Notes under the pieces: generated by a model
Told to the model about the DNA's origin: nothing
The model's input: only the letters and a program-made list of their open reading frames with translations
Database searches by the model: none
Source: Verrucomicrobiota bacterium
GTDB taxonomy: Bacteria > Verrucomicrobiota > Verrucomicrobiia > Limisphaerales > J093
Direction: 5' to 3'
NCBI GenBank assembly: GCA_016871715.1
Contig: VHCO01000037.1
Coordinates: 1-42,756 of the forward strand
DNA: 42,756 nt
Part shown: positions 33,436 through 42,048 of the stretch, piece by piece
Position numbering within the stretch: position 1 is the first letter of the stretch
Layout of the letters: every line of letters begins with the position of its first letter
Translations under genes and position numbers: made by a program

Positions 33436-35487
33436 TCAATCCCGGAAGTTGCCCCGGTCGCTCTCCCGCTCGACCACGTCTCTCAACTGGCACAGCGAGT
33501 GATTCCACACCACGTCGTGCACAAACGCCGGGAACAAATGCCGAAACAACCACGCCCAAACGCGGCTCAGCCCAGTCGTCCCACGCGCAAAGTTGAATCC
33601 CACATAGATCGACAACGCACTCAGTTCCCCGGTCAGCGGCTCAATCTCGAAAATCAGCACCCCGCCCCGCGCAAAGCCATCTCGCACCCGGTAAATCGCC
33701 AACCGCTCCTCGACGAGTTGCTCCAGCTCTAGCCGAAACCGGAACTGCCGACTCACCACCGTATACTGAACCACGCAACCCGGCGTGTTCGGCCGCCCTG
33801 CCACCCGCTCGATCCGCACCCCGCGCGGCCACAAATACCCCCGGTCCGGCTCGCCAAACCGACCCAGTTGCGCCAAAATCCGATCGCGCGGCGCCCGGAT
33901 CTTGATCGTGTACATCCGCTCAAACTCGGGCCGGTCCGGCGCCACCACGTGGGACTCGGCGATCAACCGCGCGAAGTGCTGTCGCTTGGCCTCGAGCCGT
34001 TCCTTAGCCACCCCCGTGGTAAAACGCCCAAAGCCCTCCCAGCGTAAGCCGAACAGCACCTCCGCCACGTAATTCCGCATCGTGATCAGGACGCCCCCGA
34101 CGAAGATCGACCCCACCGTGGCCGGATGCAACATCGCCCAGAAGATCTCCTCGTAACGGTCGTCCCCACTGCTAATCCGCCACAGAATCTGCTCCAGCCG
34201 CCGCTCCGCCCGAGGCCGACTCTTCCGCTCCGTGATCACCGCCTGGTACAGCACCCGGCTCAGCCCGGACGAACCGAAAAACACCCGATGCAGCACGAAC
34301 ACTACCGCCGCAAACCGGTTGTCCCGCCTAAATCCCCGCAGCGTCGGACCGTAGCCCCGCCGCAGACTCTCCGCATCCACGCCCCATCCCAGCACCGTCT
34401 CGGCCAGCGCGCGCGCCGTCTCCTGCGCCGAGAGTATCCCGTCCTTGTACAATCGCGTCGTCACCAAATCGCCCACCGCCGCCACCCGCTCCCCAAACGG
34501 CTGCCGCGCCGAACCCACCACCAGGCTCGGACGGCAAGCACACACCGCGTGCCACCGCACATTCGCGGGCGCCAGGCGCCGAATGTGCGGTAAGTCCAAA
34601 AACTGCCGGATCACCTCCCGGCTCTCCCCGCGCTCCCCAAGCCCGTCCACACTCGGCCCCACCAGCACCACCGTCAGATACCCTCGCTTCGGCACCAACG
34701 AACACATCTCCAACCGCAGCGACCTCGATCCGTACTCGACGAAATGCACCGTGCTGGCCAAGCTCGACGGTACCTCAGGCTCGACTTCCAACTCGAAAAC
34801 CACCGCGCGCCGTAACCGCGGCGGCGCAAACTCCGGCAGCAACCGCCGCAGCGCGCCCACCATCGTTCCCCCGTCGGCGCCCTCGTTCACCCCAGTCGCC
34901 ACCACCACGAAGTCCGCCTCCAACTCCCCCGTGCCCTCGCCCGACCGATACTGCACCACCGGCCGCCGCCGCTCCGAGTACGCTATCTCGATGACTTCCT
35001 CGCCCACCAACTCGGCCCCCGCCGCAACCGCCGCGTTCAACAGGAACGCATCGAACCCATGTTGGCGGTCCGGTCGCCGCGAAGGGCGTGAGCCCCGGTA
35101 GACTGAAAGCAACTCGCGCCCCGGCGGCACATCCAACTCGATGTTCTTCCAGTAGCCCTGCACCGTGATCGAGTCGATGCGCCGCTGGATCACCTCTTCC
35201 GGCACCGCCAACCCCAGCTCCTTCAGCACATCCAACAGTCGCGGCGACAGACCGCCCGCACAGTAGTTGCACCCCTTCCAGCATCCTTCCCCGCACGTCG
35301 CCAACCCCGCGCCCACACTCCGCTTCTCGAACACAACCACTTGAACCTGGCGTCCCGACCGCTCCGCCTCTCGCAACAAGTGGAGGGCGAAAAACGCACC
35401 CGCCGGCCCACCTCCAATCACCGCCACCTTGGAACCTGGCTCCAAGACCTGCCGCTCCGACCCTTCATTCACCTCAGACGTTCTCAC
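33436..35487 (-). CDS. FAD-dependent oxidoreductase with Cys-rich motif
   Basis: A 683-residue flavoprotein. The dinucleotide-binding VAVIGGGPAGAFFALHLL is at residues 21-38, and VAAVGDLVTTRLYKDGI near 345 matches the second FAD motif (GD) of the geranylgeranyl-reductase-like group. A four-Cys cluster at 65-76 (CGEGCWKGCNYC; C-x3-C-x3-C-x2-C) could hold an iron-sulfur cluster. The last ~150 residues (MYTIKIRAPRDRILAQLGRF) look like an added SRPBCC-like domain, which could bind a lipid or isoprenoid; that is tentative. The start ATG 35487 gives a normal N-terminus. It lies 68 bases upstream of the debranching-enzyme gene; co-transcription is possible. Confidence 0.85.
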   Translation of the reverse strand: MRTSEVNEGSERQVLEPGSKVAVIGGGPAGAFFALHLLREAERSGRQVQVVVFEKRSVGAGLATCGEGCWKGCNYCAGGLSPRLLDVLKELGLAVPEEVIQRRIDSITVQGYWKNIELDVPPGRELLSVYRGSRPSRRPDRQHGFDAFLLNAAVAAGAELVGEEVIEIAYSERRRPVVQYRSGEGTGELEADFVVVATGVNEGADGGTMVGALRRLLPEFAPPRLRRAVVFELEVEPEVPSSLASTVHFVEYGSRSLRLEMCSLVPKRGYLTVVLVGPSVDGLGERGESREVIRQFLDLPHIRRLAPANVRWHAVCACRPSLVVGSARQPFGERVAAVGDLVTTRLYKDGILSAQETARALAETVLGWGVDAESLRRGYGPTLRGFRRDNRFAAVVFVLHRVFFGSSGLSRVLYQAVITERKSRPRAERRLEQILWRISSGDDRYEEIFWAMLHPATVGSIFVGGVLITMRNYVAEVLFGLRWEGFGRFTTGVAKERLEAKRQHFARLIAESHVVAPDRPEFERMYTIKIRAPRDRILAQLGRFGEPDRGYLWPRGVRIERVAGRPNTPGCVVQYTVVSRQFRFRLELEQLVEERLAIYRVRDGFARGGVLIFEIEPLTGELSALSIYVGFNFARGTTGLSRVWAWLFRHLFPAFVHDVVWNHSLCQLRDVVERESDRGNFRD

Positions 35488-36347
35488 GCGTCGGCGCGCG
35501 ACCTGGGCGATCCCGGCTCACCGGCACCTTGTGCCGGACGTGGCCTGGCCTCCCGCGCGTCCCTAATCCCAAACCCCAACCGTTAACCTCTTGCTAAGCA
35601 GCGCCGCGCCCATATCCAGCCGCACGGCTCCATGAAATCTCTGAATCAGCTTCATAACGTCAGTCTGCCAAACCGCCCCAACCGTGCAATCAGAATTCCC
35701 AGGCCGACGCGAGGCCGCTCTCTCCTTCCTTCTCCATCCCTCTTCTCCCTCCTCCCTCCACTCCACTCATCCCCCCCGAGATCGATCATGGGCGCATCCG
35801 ATTATTCTGCCAGGTACGAAGACATTGACAGCCCTTCTTCACTATTCGTTTCGGGCCAAGTTGGCTCGGGCCAACGGGCTACAGACTCGCCCGCCGAAGG
35901 AGCGACCTCAAGAACGGTCAAGTCGTCCCTCGTCCAACATCATCATCATCTCGAATCCCGAGCCCTCCCCCTCCCCTCATCTCACCCAATGCTGGACTGC
36001 CTCATGAACTCACCGACACCTCCCCAGCCGTGCCGTGCCATGCGCGCCCACCAAACCATCTATGTCTGTATCTGCCAAATCTGCCCACTTCCCTTCCGCT
36101 TCCGCAGCTCCGGGTCCATTCGCTCCCTCGGCCCTTCGCCTCCCCGCGAAGTTACAGTTCATCTCGGTCCCATTCCAACAGCCTACTTCTAAGCGCCGCA
36201 GTCCAGAATGCACCAGCACGATCGCAAGTCCCTCGACCTGGGTTTTCTTGTGGCAGTCGGCCGAGTGGTTGTGGATAATGCGTCCGCTCTTCCAACCTGG
36301 CGGCGCGAGCATAGCGAAGTCCTAGTCCGTCGGACCGAACAGCAGGC
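35488..36347. other. Divergent spacer, mostly unexplained
   Basis: 860 bases between the oxidoreductase and carboxypeptidase genes. It holds a CCGGCA/TGCCGG hairpin (35521-35537), a long pyrimidine tract (35716-35777), and a 47-codon open frame at 36208-36351 (MHQHDRKSLDLGFLVAVGRV...) whose TGA overlaps ATG 36348. I see no family in that frame and do not call it. Base composition is less GC-rich than the rest. Promoters of both flanking genes should be here. Confidence 0.5.
35716..35777. repeat. Polypyrimidine/polypurine tract
   Basis: About 62 bases that are nearly all C or T on the plus strand, with only isolated A and G. The opposite strand is a GA-rich tract which could sit in the 5' leader of the oxidoreductase mRNA. 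Confidence 0.6.
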
Positions 36348-38057
36348 ATGATGGCACCGAGCAATACCAGCGCTACCGCGCTCAACCAGGTCGCCCTATC
36401 CCTATCCCTACCGAGGAGACCCGGAACGGCGAACCGGACGCTCCGCCCCCAGCGGGGGGCTAAACGAGGACCGCGCGTGCTCGCTGGCCCCATGAGTCTT
36501 CTGGTGTGGGCAAGCGTCGCGGCCTGGTGCCAGTCACCTCAGACCCCAATTCCCATTCCCATTCCAGGCGACTCCGAAGGGCTCCGCCAACACTTCCTCA
36601 CCCACATCTCCCAGCCACGGTTCCAACACGCCCGCTGGGGCGTCCATATTGTCTCCCTCGACACGGGTCGAACCGTGTTCTCGCACAACGCCAACGAACT
36701 CTTCATCCCCGCCTCGAACACGAAGCTCTTCACGGGCGCCCTCGCCCTCGACCGGCTGGGCCCCGACCATCGCATCCGCACCTCCTTGTATGCCGCTACC
36801 CCGCCGGACGCGGACGGCGTCGTGGCCGGGGACCTGACGCTATACGGCCGGGGCGATCCGACCCTGGCGGCACGCTTCCACGAGGGCGATCTGGGGCGTG
36901 CCCTAGCCCCGTTGGTCGACGGTTTGGCGGCCGCCGGGGTGCGGCGGGTCGAGGGCGATCTGGTAGCCGACACCACGTACTTTCAAGGAGCGCCTGTGGG
37001 GTCGGGGTGGGAATGGGACGACCTCCAACATGCCTACGGCGCCGAGGTATCCGCCCTCAGCGTCAATGACAACACCGTGATGGTGCGCGTGCAGCCCGCG
37101 CCACAGGTCGGTTGGCCGGCCCGCATCTTCCTCCAGCCGCCCACGACTTTCGTGACTCTCAGCAACCTAACTCAGACCGTCGCGGCCGGTGCCCGTCGTG
37201 AGCTGCAGGTGTCGCGCCCGCTCCATTGCAACGCGATCTATGTGCGCGGCGTCACACCCGTCGACGACCCCGGCTACAACGAATCGATGTCGGTCCATCA
37301 ACCCGCCACATGGTTCGCCCACCTCCTCCGGGAGCAACTCGAACGCCGCGGCATCTGGGTGGCCGGACAGATCCGCACCGCGACCGCCACTCTCGAATCG
37401 CCACTCCCCGCACCCTCACCCTCGGGCGTCGAGTTGGCCGGGCATGAGTCTCCCCCGCTCAGCGACCTGCTCGACCGCATGCTCAAACCGTCCCAGAACC
37501 TTTACGCTCAACTCCTCTGGCTGCAGGTCGGGGTCGCCGAACTCGCGCGGCGCGCCTCTGCTCCTCGAGGCTCCACCCCCACATCCAGCTCCCTACCTTC
37601 GAGCGCGGAGCAAGCCGGCCAAGCTGCGCTCGATCGGTTCCTCGGGCAAATCGGGGTCGCCACGACCGAAGTGCTGCTCGAAGAGGGCTCTGGCTTGTCC
37701 CGGCGCAACCTCCTGACCCCTGCTGCCACCGTGCGTCTGCTGACCTACTTGGACCAGCATCGACACGCCGAGGTTTTCCGCCAAGCCTTGCCGGTGGCTG
37801 GCCTCGAGGGCACCTTGCGGAACCGAATGCAGAATACCCCCGCGTCCCACAACGCCCGCGCCAAGACCGGCACCTTGCGCTACGTGCATGCCCTCTCCGG
37901 TTACGTCACCTCGAACGCCGGCGAACGCTGGGTCTTTGCCCTGTTGCTCAACGGATTCCACCGCCCCGATTCCAGCCGGTCAGCGCGCGCCGACCTCGAC
38001 GACATCGTGGTCACCCTGGCGCGGTTGCCCTGGCGCTCTGCAATCCCGTCCGAGTGA
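36348..38057 (+). CDS. dacB: PBP4-type D-Ala-D-Ala carboxypeptidase (peptidase S13)
   Basis: A 569-residue penicillin-binding protein that trims or cleaves peptidoglycan cross-links in the periplasm. The three active-site motifs are visible: SNTK at 123-126 (PASNTKLFTG), SVN at 238-240 and KTG at 506-508 (ARAKTGTLRYVHALSGYV). A hydrophobic signal segment (VLAGPMSLLVWASVAAWC, about 43-60) follows a basic stretch. I keep ATG 36348 because starting at ATG 36492 would remove the positive charges before the signal; GTG 36477 is another option. Ten bases separate its stop from the PHP-esterase gene, so the two may be co-transcribed. Confidence 0.9.
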   Translation: MMAPSNTSATALNQVALSLSLPRRPGTANRTLRPQRGAKRGPRVLAGPMSLLVWASVAAWCQSPQTPIPIPIPGDSEGLRQHFLTHISQPRFQHARWGVHIVSLDTGRTVFSHNANELFIPASNTKLFTGALALDRLGPDHRIRTSLYAATPPDADGVVAGDLTLYGRGDPTLAARFHEGDLGRALAPLVDGLAAAGVRRVEGDLVADTTYFQGAPVGSGWEWDDLQHAYGAEVSALSVNDNTVMVRVQPAPQVGWPARIFLQPPTTFVTLSNLTQTVAAGARRELQVSRPLHCNAIYVRGVTPVDDPGYNESMSVHQPATWFAHLLREQLERRGIWVAGQIRTATATLESPLPAPSPSGVELAGHESPPLSDLLDRMLKPSQNLYAQLLWLQVGVAELARRASAPRGSTPTSSSLPSSAEQAGQAALDRFLGQIGVATTEVLLEEGSGLSRRNLLTPAATVRLLTYLDQHRHAEVFRQALPVAGLEGTLRNRMQNTPASHNARAKTGTLRYVHALSGYVTSNAGERWVFALLLNGFHRPDSSRSARADLDDIVVTLARLPWRSAIPSE

Positions 38058-38067
38058 TCACACCATC

Positions 38068-40065
38068 ATGATGACCTCACCCCGCCTCTGCGACCGGCGC
38101 CTCCTTGCCTCCGGGATCCTGGCCCTGCTCCTCGTGCCGCTGGGTGCGACGGCCGCCACCCCGGCGCCAGCCGATGCGCCCCCGCGCCCGTTGACCACGC
38201 TCGATCGGCTCGAACGACCCCAACTCGAGGCCCTCCACCGCGCGCGCCAAGACCTCGCTCGCCAACGCCAACCCGTCCCCAGCCACGGGCTCTACGAGGA
38301 TTTCCGCGCCGTGCTGCACACCCACGCCGAGGACGCCGACCACACCAAAGGCACGCGGGTCGAGTTGTTGGCGGCGGCCCGCCAAACGGGGATTCAGATC
38401 GTCGGGTCCACCGATCATCGCGGACCTCAGCCCGACGCCTGGCGCGGCCTGCGCGAGGGGGTGTTGTTCCTGGCAGGCGCCGAGACCGATGACGGCCTGC
38501 TGTGGTTCCCGGAATTCGACCCTGCCGGCCGACCTGTCCCGGAGAGCGGCTTGAAGTTCCTGTCTCATGTCGAGGAACGCTACGACGCGCCAACCGCCGG
38601 TCTTGCCGGCATGGAGATCGTCAATCGCCACACCGACGCCCTGCTGGACCCGACTTTACTCGACCACCTGAACGCGACGGCAGCAGACCCCGCGCGCTGG
38701 GCCCGAGTGGTCGAGGACTTCCGGGCCTACCCGGACGAGTTCTTTGCAGCGGGTGTGGACTATCGGGCGGGGCTGTTGGCGAAGTGGGACCGGGAACTGG
38801 CGCAACGGCCGTTCACGGGCATCGGCGCCAACGACGCCCATCAGAATGTCATCTTCAACGGCGTCACCTTCGATCCCTACGCCGTGAGTTTCCGTCACCT
38901 CACCACTCATGTGCTCGCTCGTGAACTCACCGAGACCGCCGTGCGCGAGTCGCTCCGCGCGGGTCGCGCCTACGTCGCCCACGACTGGCTTTGCGATCCG
39001 GCCGGTTTCACCTTCGGCGCCGTCAACAATTTGGGCGTCTACCTCATGGGCGACTCGGCCCCGCAGCTTGGGCGCACCCGCCTGACCGCCATGACCCCAG
39101 TCCCAGCCCGCCTGAAACTGTTCCACGCGGGCAAGGTCCTCCACGAGACCACCGGCACCAACCTCACCTTCGAAGCCAAGAGCCCAGGTGCCTACCGCCT
39201 CGAGGCCTGGCTTGCATTAGCCGGCGAGCTGCGCCCCTGGATCTACGCCAACCCCGTCTACCTCCGCCCCCCTTCCCTCGACGACATGCGCCTGCCGCGC
39301 ATGGACGTGTCCCCTCGAGTCGAGGTGCGCAACCATCTGACCTACCGCGACGGCCCGCCCGACGACGCCGCCAAACACCAACTCGACCTCTACCTGCCCA
39401 AGGGAGTCGAGCGCGCGCCGGTCTTTGTCTTCATCCATGGGGGCGCGTGGAAATACGGCGACCGCTCTCAATACCCCGCCCTGGGCAGCCGCTTTGCCGA
39501 GGCGGGTTACTTGACGGTCATCCCTTCGTATCGCCTGGCGCCCAAACACCCCTTCCCGGCTCAGATCGAAGACGTGGCGGCCGCGTTCGCGTGGACCGTG
39601 CGCCACATTGCCGCCCACGGCGGCGATACCAACCGCATCTATGTCGGGGGCCACTCGGCGGGCGGCCATCTCTCCGCCCTCTTGACGCTCGATCCCAGCC
39701 ACCTCGCCCAGCACGGACTCTCGCCCAAACTCATCCGCGGCACCCTCGCCCTCAGCGGCGTCTTCGACCTCACCCTGCTCGAACGCCGCTCGGACGTCTT
39801 TGCCGAAGACGCTGCTTCGCGACGAGCCGCTTCCCCCCGACACCACATCGCACCCGGTGCATCCCGCTTCCTCGTCACGTACTGTCAATGGGACTACTTC
39901 AGCTTGCCCGCCCAGGCCCGCACCTTCCACGCTGCGCTCCGGGAGGCCGACATTCCCGCCACCTTGGTTTACGTCCCCGGCGAGAATCACATTTCGGAAA
40001 TGCTCGCCGTCAGCGATCCCGACGACGCCACCGTCGGCGCCGCCCTCGCCTTCATGCGCGACTGA
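38068..40065 (+). CDS. PHP-like hydrolase / alpha-beta esterase fusion, secreted
   Basis: A 665-residue protein from ATG 38068 with a signal peptide (RRLLASGILALLLVPLGATAA). The N-terminal domain has HTHAEDAD (His 84, His 86) and STDHRGPQ, typical of PHP-type metal-dependent hydrolases. The C-terminal domain is an alpha/beta hydrolase of the BD-FAE/carboxylesterase type: HGGAWKYGDRSQYP (oxyanion hole, His 457), GHSAGGHL (nucleophile Ser 530), a likely Asp 609 in QWDYF, and His 641 in GENHISEM. Both halves appear intact. The substrate is unknown; an acylated sugar or feruloyl-type ester is a guess from the family. It follows the carboxypeptidase gene closely. Confidence 0.85.
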   Translation: MMTSPRLCDRRLLASGILALLLVPLGATAATPAPADAPPRPLTTLDRLERPQLEALHRARQDLARQRQPVPSHGLYEDFRAVLHTHAEDADHTKGTRVELLAAARQTGIQIVGSTDHRGPQPDAWRGLREGVLFLAGAETDDGLLWFPEFDPAGRPVPESGLKFLSHVEERYDAPTAGLAGMEIVNRHTDALLDPTLLDHLNATAADPARWARVVEDFRAYPDEFFAAGVDYRAGLLAKWDRELAQRPFTGIGANDAHQNVIFNGVTFDPYAVSFRHLTTHVLARELTETAVRESLRAGRAYVAHDWLCDPAGFTFGAVNNLGVYLMGDSAPQLGRTRLTAMTPVPARLKLFHAGKVLHETTGTNLTFEAKSPGAYRLEAWLALAGELRPWIYANPVYLRPPSLDDMRLPRMDVSPRVEVRNHLTYRDGPPDDAAKHQLDLYLPKGVERAPVFVFIHGGAWKYGDRSQYPALGSRFAEAGYLTVIPSYRLAPKHPFPAQIEDVAAAFAWTVRHIAAHGGDTNRIYVGGHSAGGHLSALLTLDPSHLAQHGLSPKLIRGTLALSGVFDLTLLERRSDVFAEDAASRRAASPRHHIAPGASRFLVTYCQWDYFSLPAQARTFHAALREADIPATLVYVPGENHISEMLAVSDPDDATVGAALAFMRD

Positions 40066-40104
40066 GGAGACCTCGGGATAGGCGGCAGTCTGCCGGTGGA
40101 GCAC

Positions 40105-40167
40105 GCAGTCAACTGCGCGCTGTGAACCACGGTGGACCGCCCAAGCCGACGGCGCGCAGTGGACTGC
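40105..40167. repeat. REP-like inverted repeat before nadA
   Basis: Arms GCAGTCAACTGCGCGC (40105-40120) and GCGCGCAGTGGACTGC (40152-40167) pair in 15 of 16 positions around 31 bases. A small hairpin GGCA/TGCC lies just upstream near 40083-40094. The GACGGCGCGC core is shared with the repeat at 7508-7585. Confidence 0.72.
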
Positions 40168-40195
40168 GCAATTGGGCACCGACTCGAGCCACAAC

Positions 40196-40220
40196 CTCGT
40201 GGTTGCGGTTTTCCCACGAG
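40196..40220 (+). promoter_or_regulatory. Hairpin in the nadA leader
   Basis: CTCGTGG (40196-40202) and CCACGAG (40214-40220) form a perfect 7-bp stem ending 17 bases before the nadA ATG. An overlapping AACC-TCGT-GGTT stem (about 40194-40205) cannot form at the same time, so the leader could switch. There is no U-tract, so a translational effect is more likely than termination. Confidence 0.4.
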
Positions 40221-40237
40221 CCGATTAGGTTCGCCCC

Positions 40238-41254
40238 ATGATGGACTTGGCCGAACTGAAAGCCCCGGACGTCGACCGCTTTCCCGTCCGTCGAGCCGCC
40301 GCAGGCGCGCCTCACGACGCCTTGTCGCGCGAGATCCTCGAACTCAAGCGCCACCTCAACGCCGTCATTCTAGCCCACAACTATCAAGTGCCGGAGATCC
40401 AGGACCTGGCCGATTTCGTGGGCGACTCGCTCGGCTTATCCCAGCAAGCGGCCCAGACCCAGGCGGACGTGATCGTCTTCTGCGGCGTCCATTTCATGGC
40501 CGAGACGGCCAAGATTCTGAACCCGGGCAAGATCGTTGTGCTGCCGGACAAGGACGCAGGTTGCTCGCTCGAGGAAGCCTGCCCAGCCCACAAACTGCGA
40601 GCCTTGCAGGCCACCAACCCGAACTTCTACACCATCGCCTACATCAACTGCAGCGCCGAGGTCAAAGCCCTCAGTGACGTGATCTGCACCAGCAGCAACG
40701 CCGTCCAAATTGTCCGCGCTGCCCCCCCCGACCGCGACCTGTTGTTCGTGCCGGACGAAAACCTGGGCGCATGGGTCATGGAACAGACCGGCCGCCCCAT
40801 GACCCTCTGGCAGGGCAGTTGTTACGTGCACATCGAATGGACCCACGCCAGCATCGTCCGCATCCGAACCGAACACCCGGGCGCGCCCTTGGTCGCTCAC
40901 CCTGAGTGCACCCGGGCAGTCCGCATGCTCGCAGACGAAGTCTGCTCGACTGAGAAGATGGTAGGGTTCTGCAAGCGCACCCCGGCCAAGACGATCATCA
41001 TTGCCACTGAAGCCGGGATGCTCCACCGGCTCAAACGCGAATGCCCCGACAAGCAGTTCATTGCCGCTCCCACCGAGAACTGCCGGTGCAACGAATGCAA
41101 ATACATGAAGTTGAATACTTTGGAAAAGCTTGCCGACTGCCTGAGCGCGCTCGAACCGCGCATCGAGCTCAGTGACGACCTCATCGCTCGCGCTCGCCTG
41201 CCCATCGAGCGTATGCTCGAGATCTCAGCCCGGCCCATCGCCGCTGCCGCCTAA
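40238..41254 (+). CDS. nadA: Quinolinate synthase A
   Basis: A 338-residue enzyme that condenses iminoaspartate and dihydroxyacetone phosphate to quinolinate in de novo NAD synthesis. Hallmarks: ILAHNYQVPEIQDLADFVGD (44-63), VIVFCGVHFMAETAKIL (78-94), PDKDAGCSLEEACP with Cys 109, LWQGSCYVHIEW with Cys 195, and NCRCNECKYMKLNT with Cys 287. Cys 109, 195 and 287 have the spacing of the three ligands of the NadA 4Fe-4S cluster. Start is ATG 40238 or the next codon; there is no clear Shine-Dalgarno. A hairpin lies in the leader. No nadB or nadC is in the window. Confidence 0.96.
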   Translation: MMDLAELKAPDVDRFPVRRAAAGAPHDALSREILELKRHLNAVILAHNYQVPEIQDLADFVGDSLGLSQQAAQTQADVIVFCGVHFMAETAKILNPGKIVVLPDKDAGCSLEEACPAHKLRALQATNPNFYTIAYINCSAEVKALSDVICTSSNAVQIVRAAPPDRDLLFVPDENLGAWVMEQTGRPMTLWQGSCYVHIEWTHASIVRIRTEHPGAPLVAHPECTRAVRMLADEVCSTEKMVGFCKRTPAKTIIIATEAGMLHRLKRECPDKQFIAAPTENCRCNECKYMKLNTLEKLADCLSALEPRIELSDDLIARARLPIERMLEISARPIAAAA

Positions 41255-41419
41255 ACCGGTTGCGTGCCAACGGCATCCAGGCACCGTCAATTCCGGACGA
41301 CACCTCGACGCCCCCATGAACCAGCCGTACAACCGACTTCCAGTCGGCCCTGAACCACCAGGTAGGGCCGGACCGGCAGGCCCGTAACCGACCGGTGCGA
41401 AGTCAAGTCACCAAACGTA

Positions 41420-41447
41420 TTGACATTTCTGTGGACGGTCGTAAAGT
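41420..41447 (+). promoter_or_regulatory. Sigma-70-like promoter of the small RNA
   Basis: A perfect TTGACA at 41420-41425, a 16-base spacer, and TAAAGT at 41442-41447 (4 of 6 to consensus). The transcript should start near 41454-41455, eight bases before the first hairpin. Confidence 0.55.
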
Positions 41448-41462
41448 CGGCCTTAGGAATTT

Positions 41463-41533
41463 GATTCGGGTAGCGGTACGTTTCTTCAGCGGGGTCCCCC
41501 ACCCCCACCTCCTTGGCGTCTGCTGCCCGAATC
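41463..41533 (+). repeat. Small-RNA hairpin unit 1
   Basis: Left arm GATTCGGGTAGCGG (41463-41476), right arm CTGCTGCCCGAATC (41520-41533). Direct repeat of the unit at 41579 with roughly 80% identity. Confidence 0.8.
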
Positions 41534-41578
41534 GGTGAGTGTTGATCTTTGAGAGCGAAGCGAAGAAGAACCGGATTT

Positions 41579-41648
41579 GATCCGGGTGTCAGTACGTTTC
41601 TTCAGTGGGTTCCTCACCCTCTCCTCCTTGGCGTCTGATGCCCGGATC
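41579..41648 (+). repeat. Small-RNA hairpin unit 2
   Basis: Left arm GATCCGGGTGTCAG (41579-41592), right arm CTGATGCCCGGATC (41635-41648). All 14 pairs hold, with two G-U wobbles. Confidence 0.8.
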
Positions 41649-41656
41649 TTCTTTTT
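41635..41656 (+). terminator. Intrinsic terminator formed by hairpin 2 and U-tract
   Basis: The 3' arm of hairpin 2 ends in CCCGGATC and is followed without a gap by TTCTTTTT (41649-41656). The enclosing loop is large, which is unusual for an intrinsic terminator, so the assignment is moderate. Confidence 0.45.
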
Positions 41657-41730
41657 GCATTCGAAGCACAAGCGCGTTCGAGGTCCGGAGGTCCTCGACC
41701 CTTGCCCCGACGAGAGGGCGAACCCGTTGA

Positions 41731-41927
41731 GAACTGGCCGAGGTTGACCACCTCCATCACCTCGTCGCCCATGGCGATGCCGTCCCGGCCTGGCAGCGCG
41801 CGGTGCGCGACCCCATGGATCGCCTGGGAGCCGACCCAACCTGCATCGGGTCGCAGACCCCTTTCAGGAGGCCGAGCAGTGGCTGGATTTCTTTCACGCC
41901 GAACTCACCGCCGCAGCCAACAACTAA
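41731..41927 (+). pseudogene. Possible coding relic near tRNA-Asp
   Basis: One frame from 41731 reads ...EVDHLHHLVAHGDAVPAWQR and AVRDPMDRLGADP after an in-frame stop. A different frame from 41856 reads DPFQEAEQWLDFFHAELTAA up to TAA at 41925. Joined by a frameshift they look protein-like. I cannot name a family. It lies 137 bases before a tRNA gene, a common integration site. Confidence 0.3.
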
Positions 41928-42019
41928 CCGCCGCGCCGATGTCGCCCCTGGATCCAAGATCCAGGTTCACGCGAGACCGTGAGTTGCGCCCCGCTCGACT
42001 CCTCATCGGAAATAGCCGT

Positions 42020-42048
42020 TGACGATGCCGTCTGCTTTTCCTATTTTC
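42020..42048 (+). promoter_or_regulatory. Promoter of tRNA-Asp
   Basis: TTGACG at 42020-42025, a 17-base spacer, and TATTTT at 42043-42048. The tRNA begins 16 bases after the -10 box, leaving room for a short leader. Confidence 0.6.

Larger units (their letters stand above)
41455..41656 (+). ncRNA. Candidate two-hairpin small RNA with anti-SD-like loops
   Basis: About 200 nt. Two ~70-nt units, 41463-41533 and 41579-41648, each fold as a 14-bp stem closing a ~43-nt loop. Stem changes compensate between the copies (T-A to C-G at pair 4; G-C to T-A at pair 11), and the G-U wobbles pair only if the plus strand is transcribed. The loop keeps TACGTTTCTTCAG and CTCCTTGGCGT; CUCCUU is complementary to a Shine-Dalgarno. 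The linker is purine-rich (GAGAGCGAAGCGAAGAAGAA). A U-tract directly follows stem 2. I recognise no Rfam family. Function unknown; base-pairing control of mRNA translation is a hypothesis. Confidence 0.6.

Noticed and set aside
36208..36351. A 47-codon gene overlapping the carboxypeptidase start
   Set aside because: The frame is open and its stop overlaps ATG 36348, but there is no Shine-Dalgarno, no recognised family, and the length is within chance.
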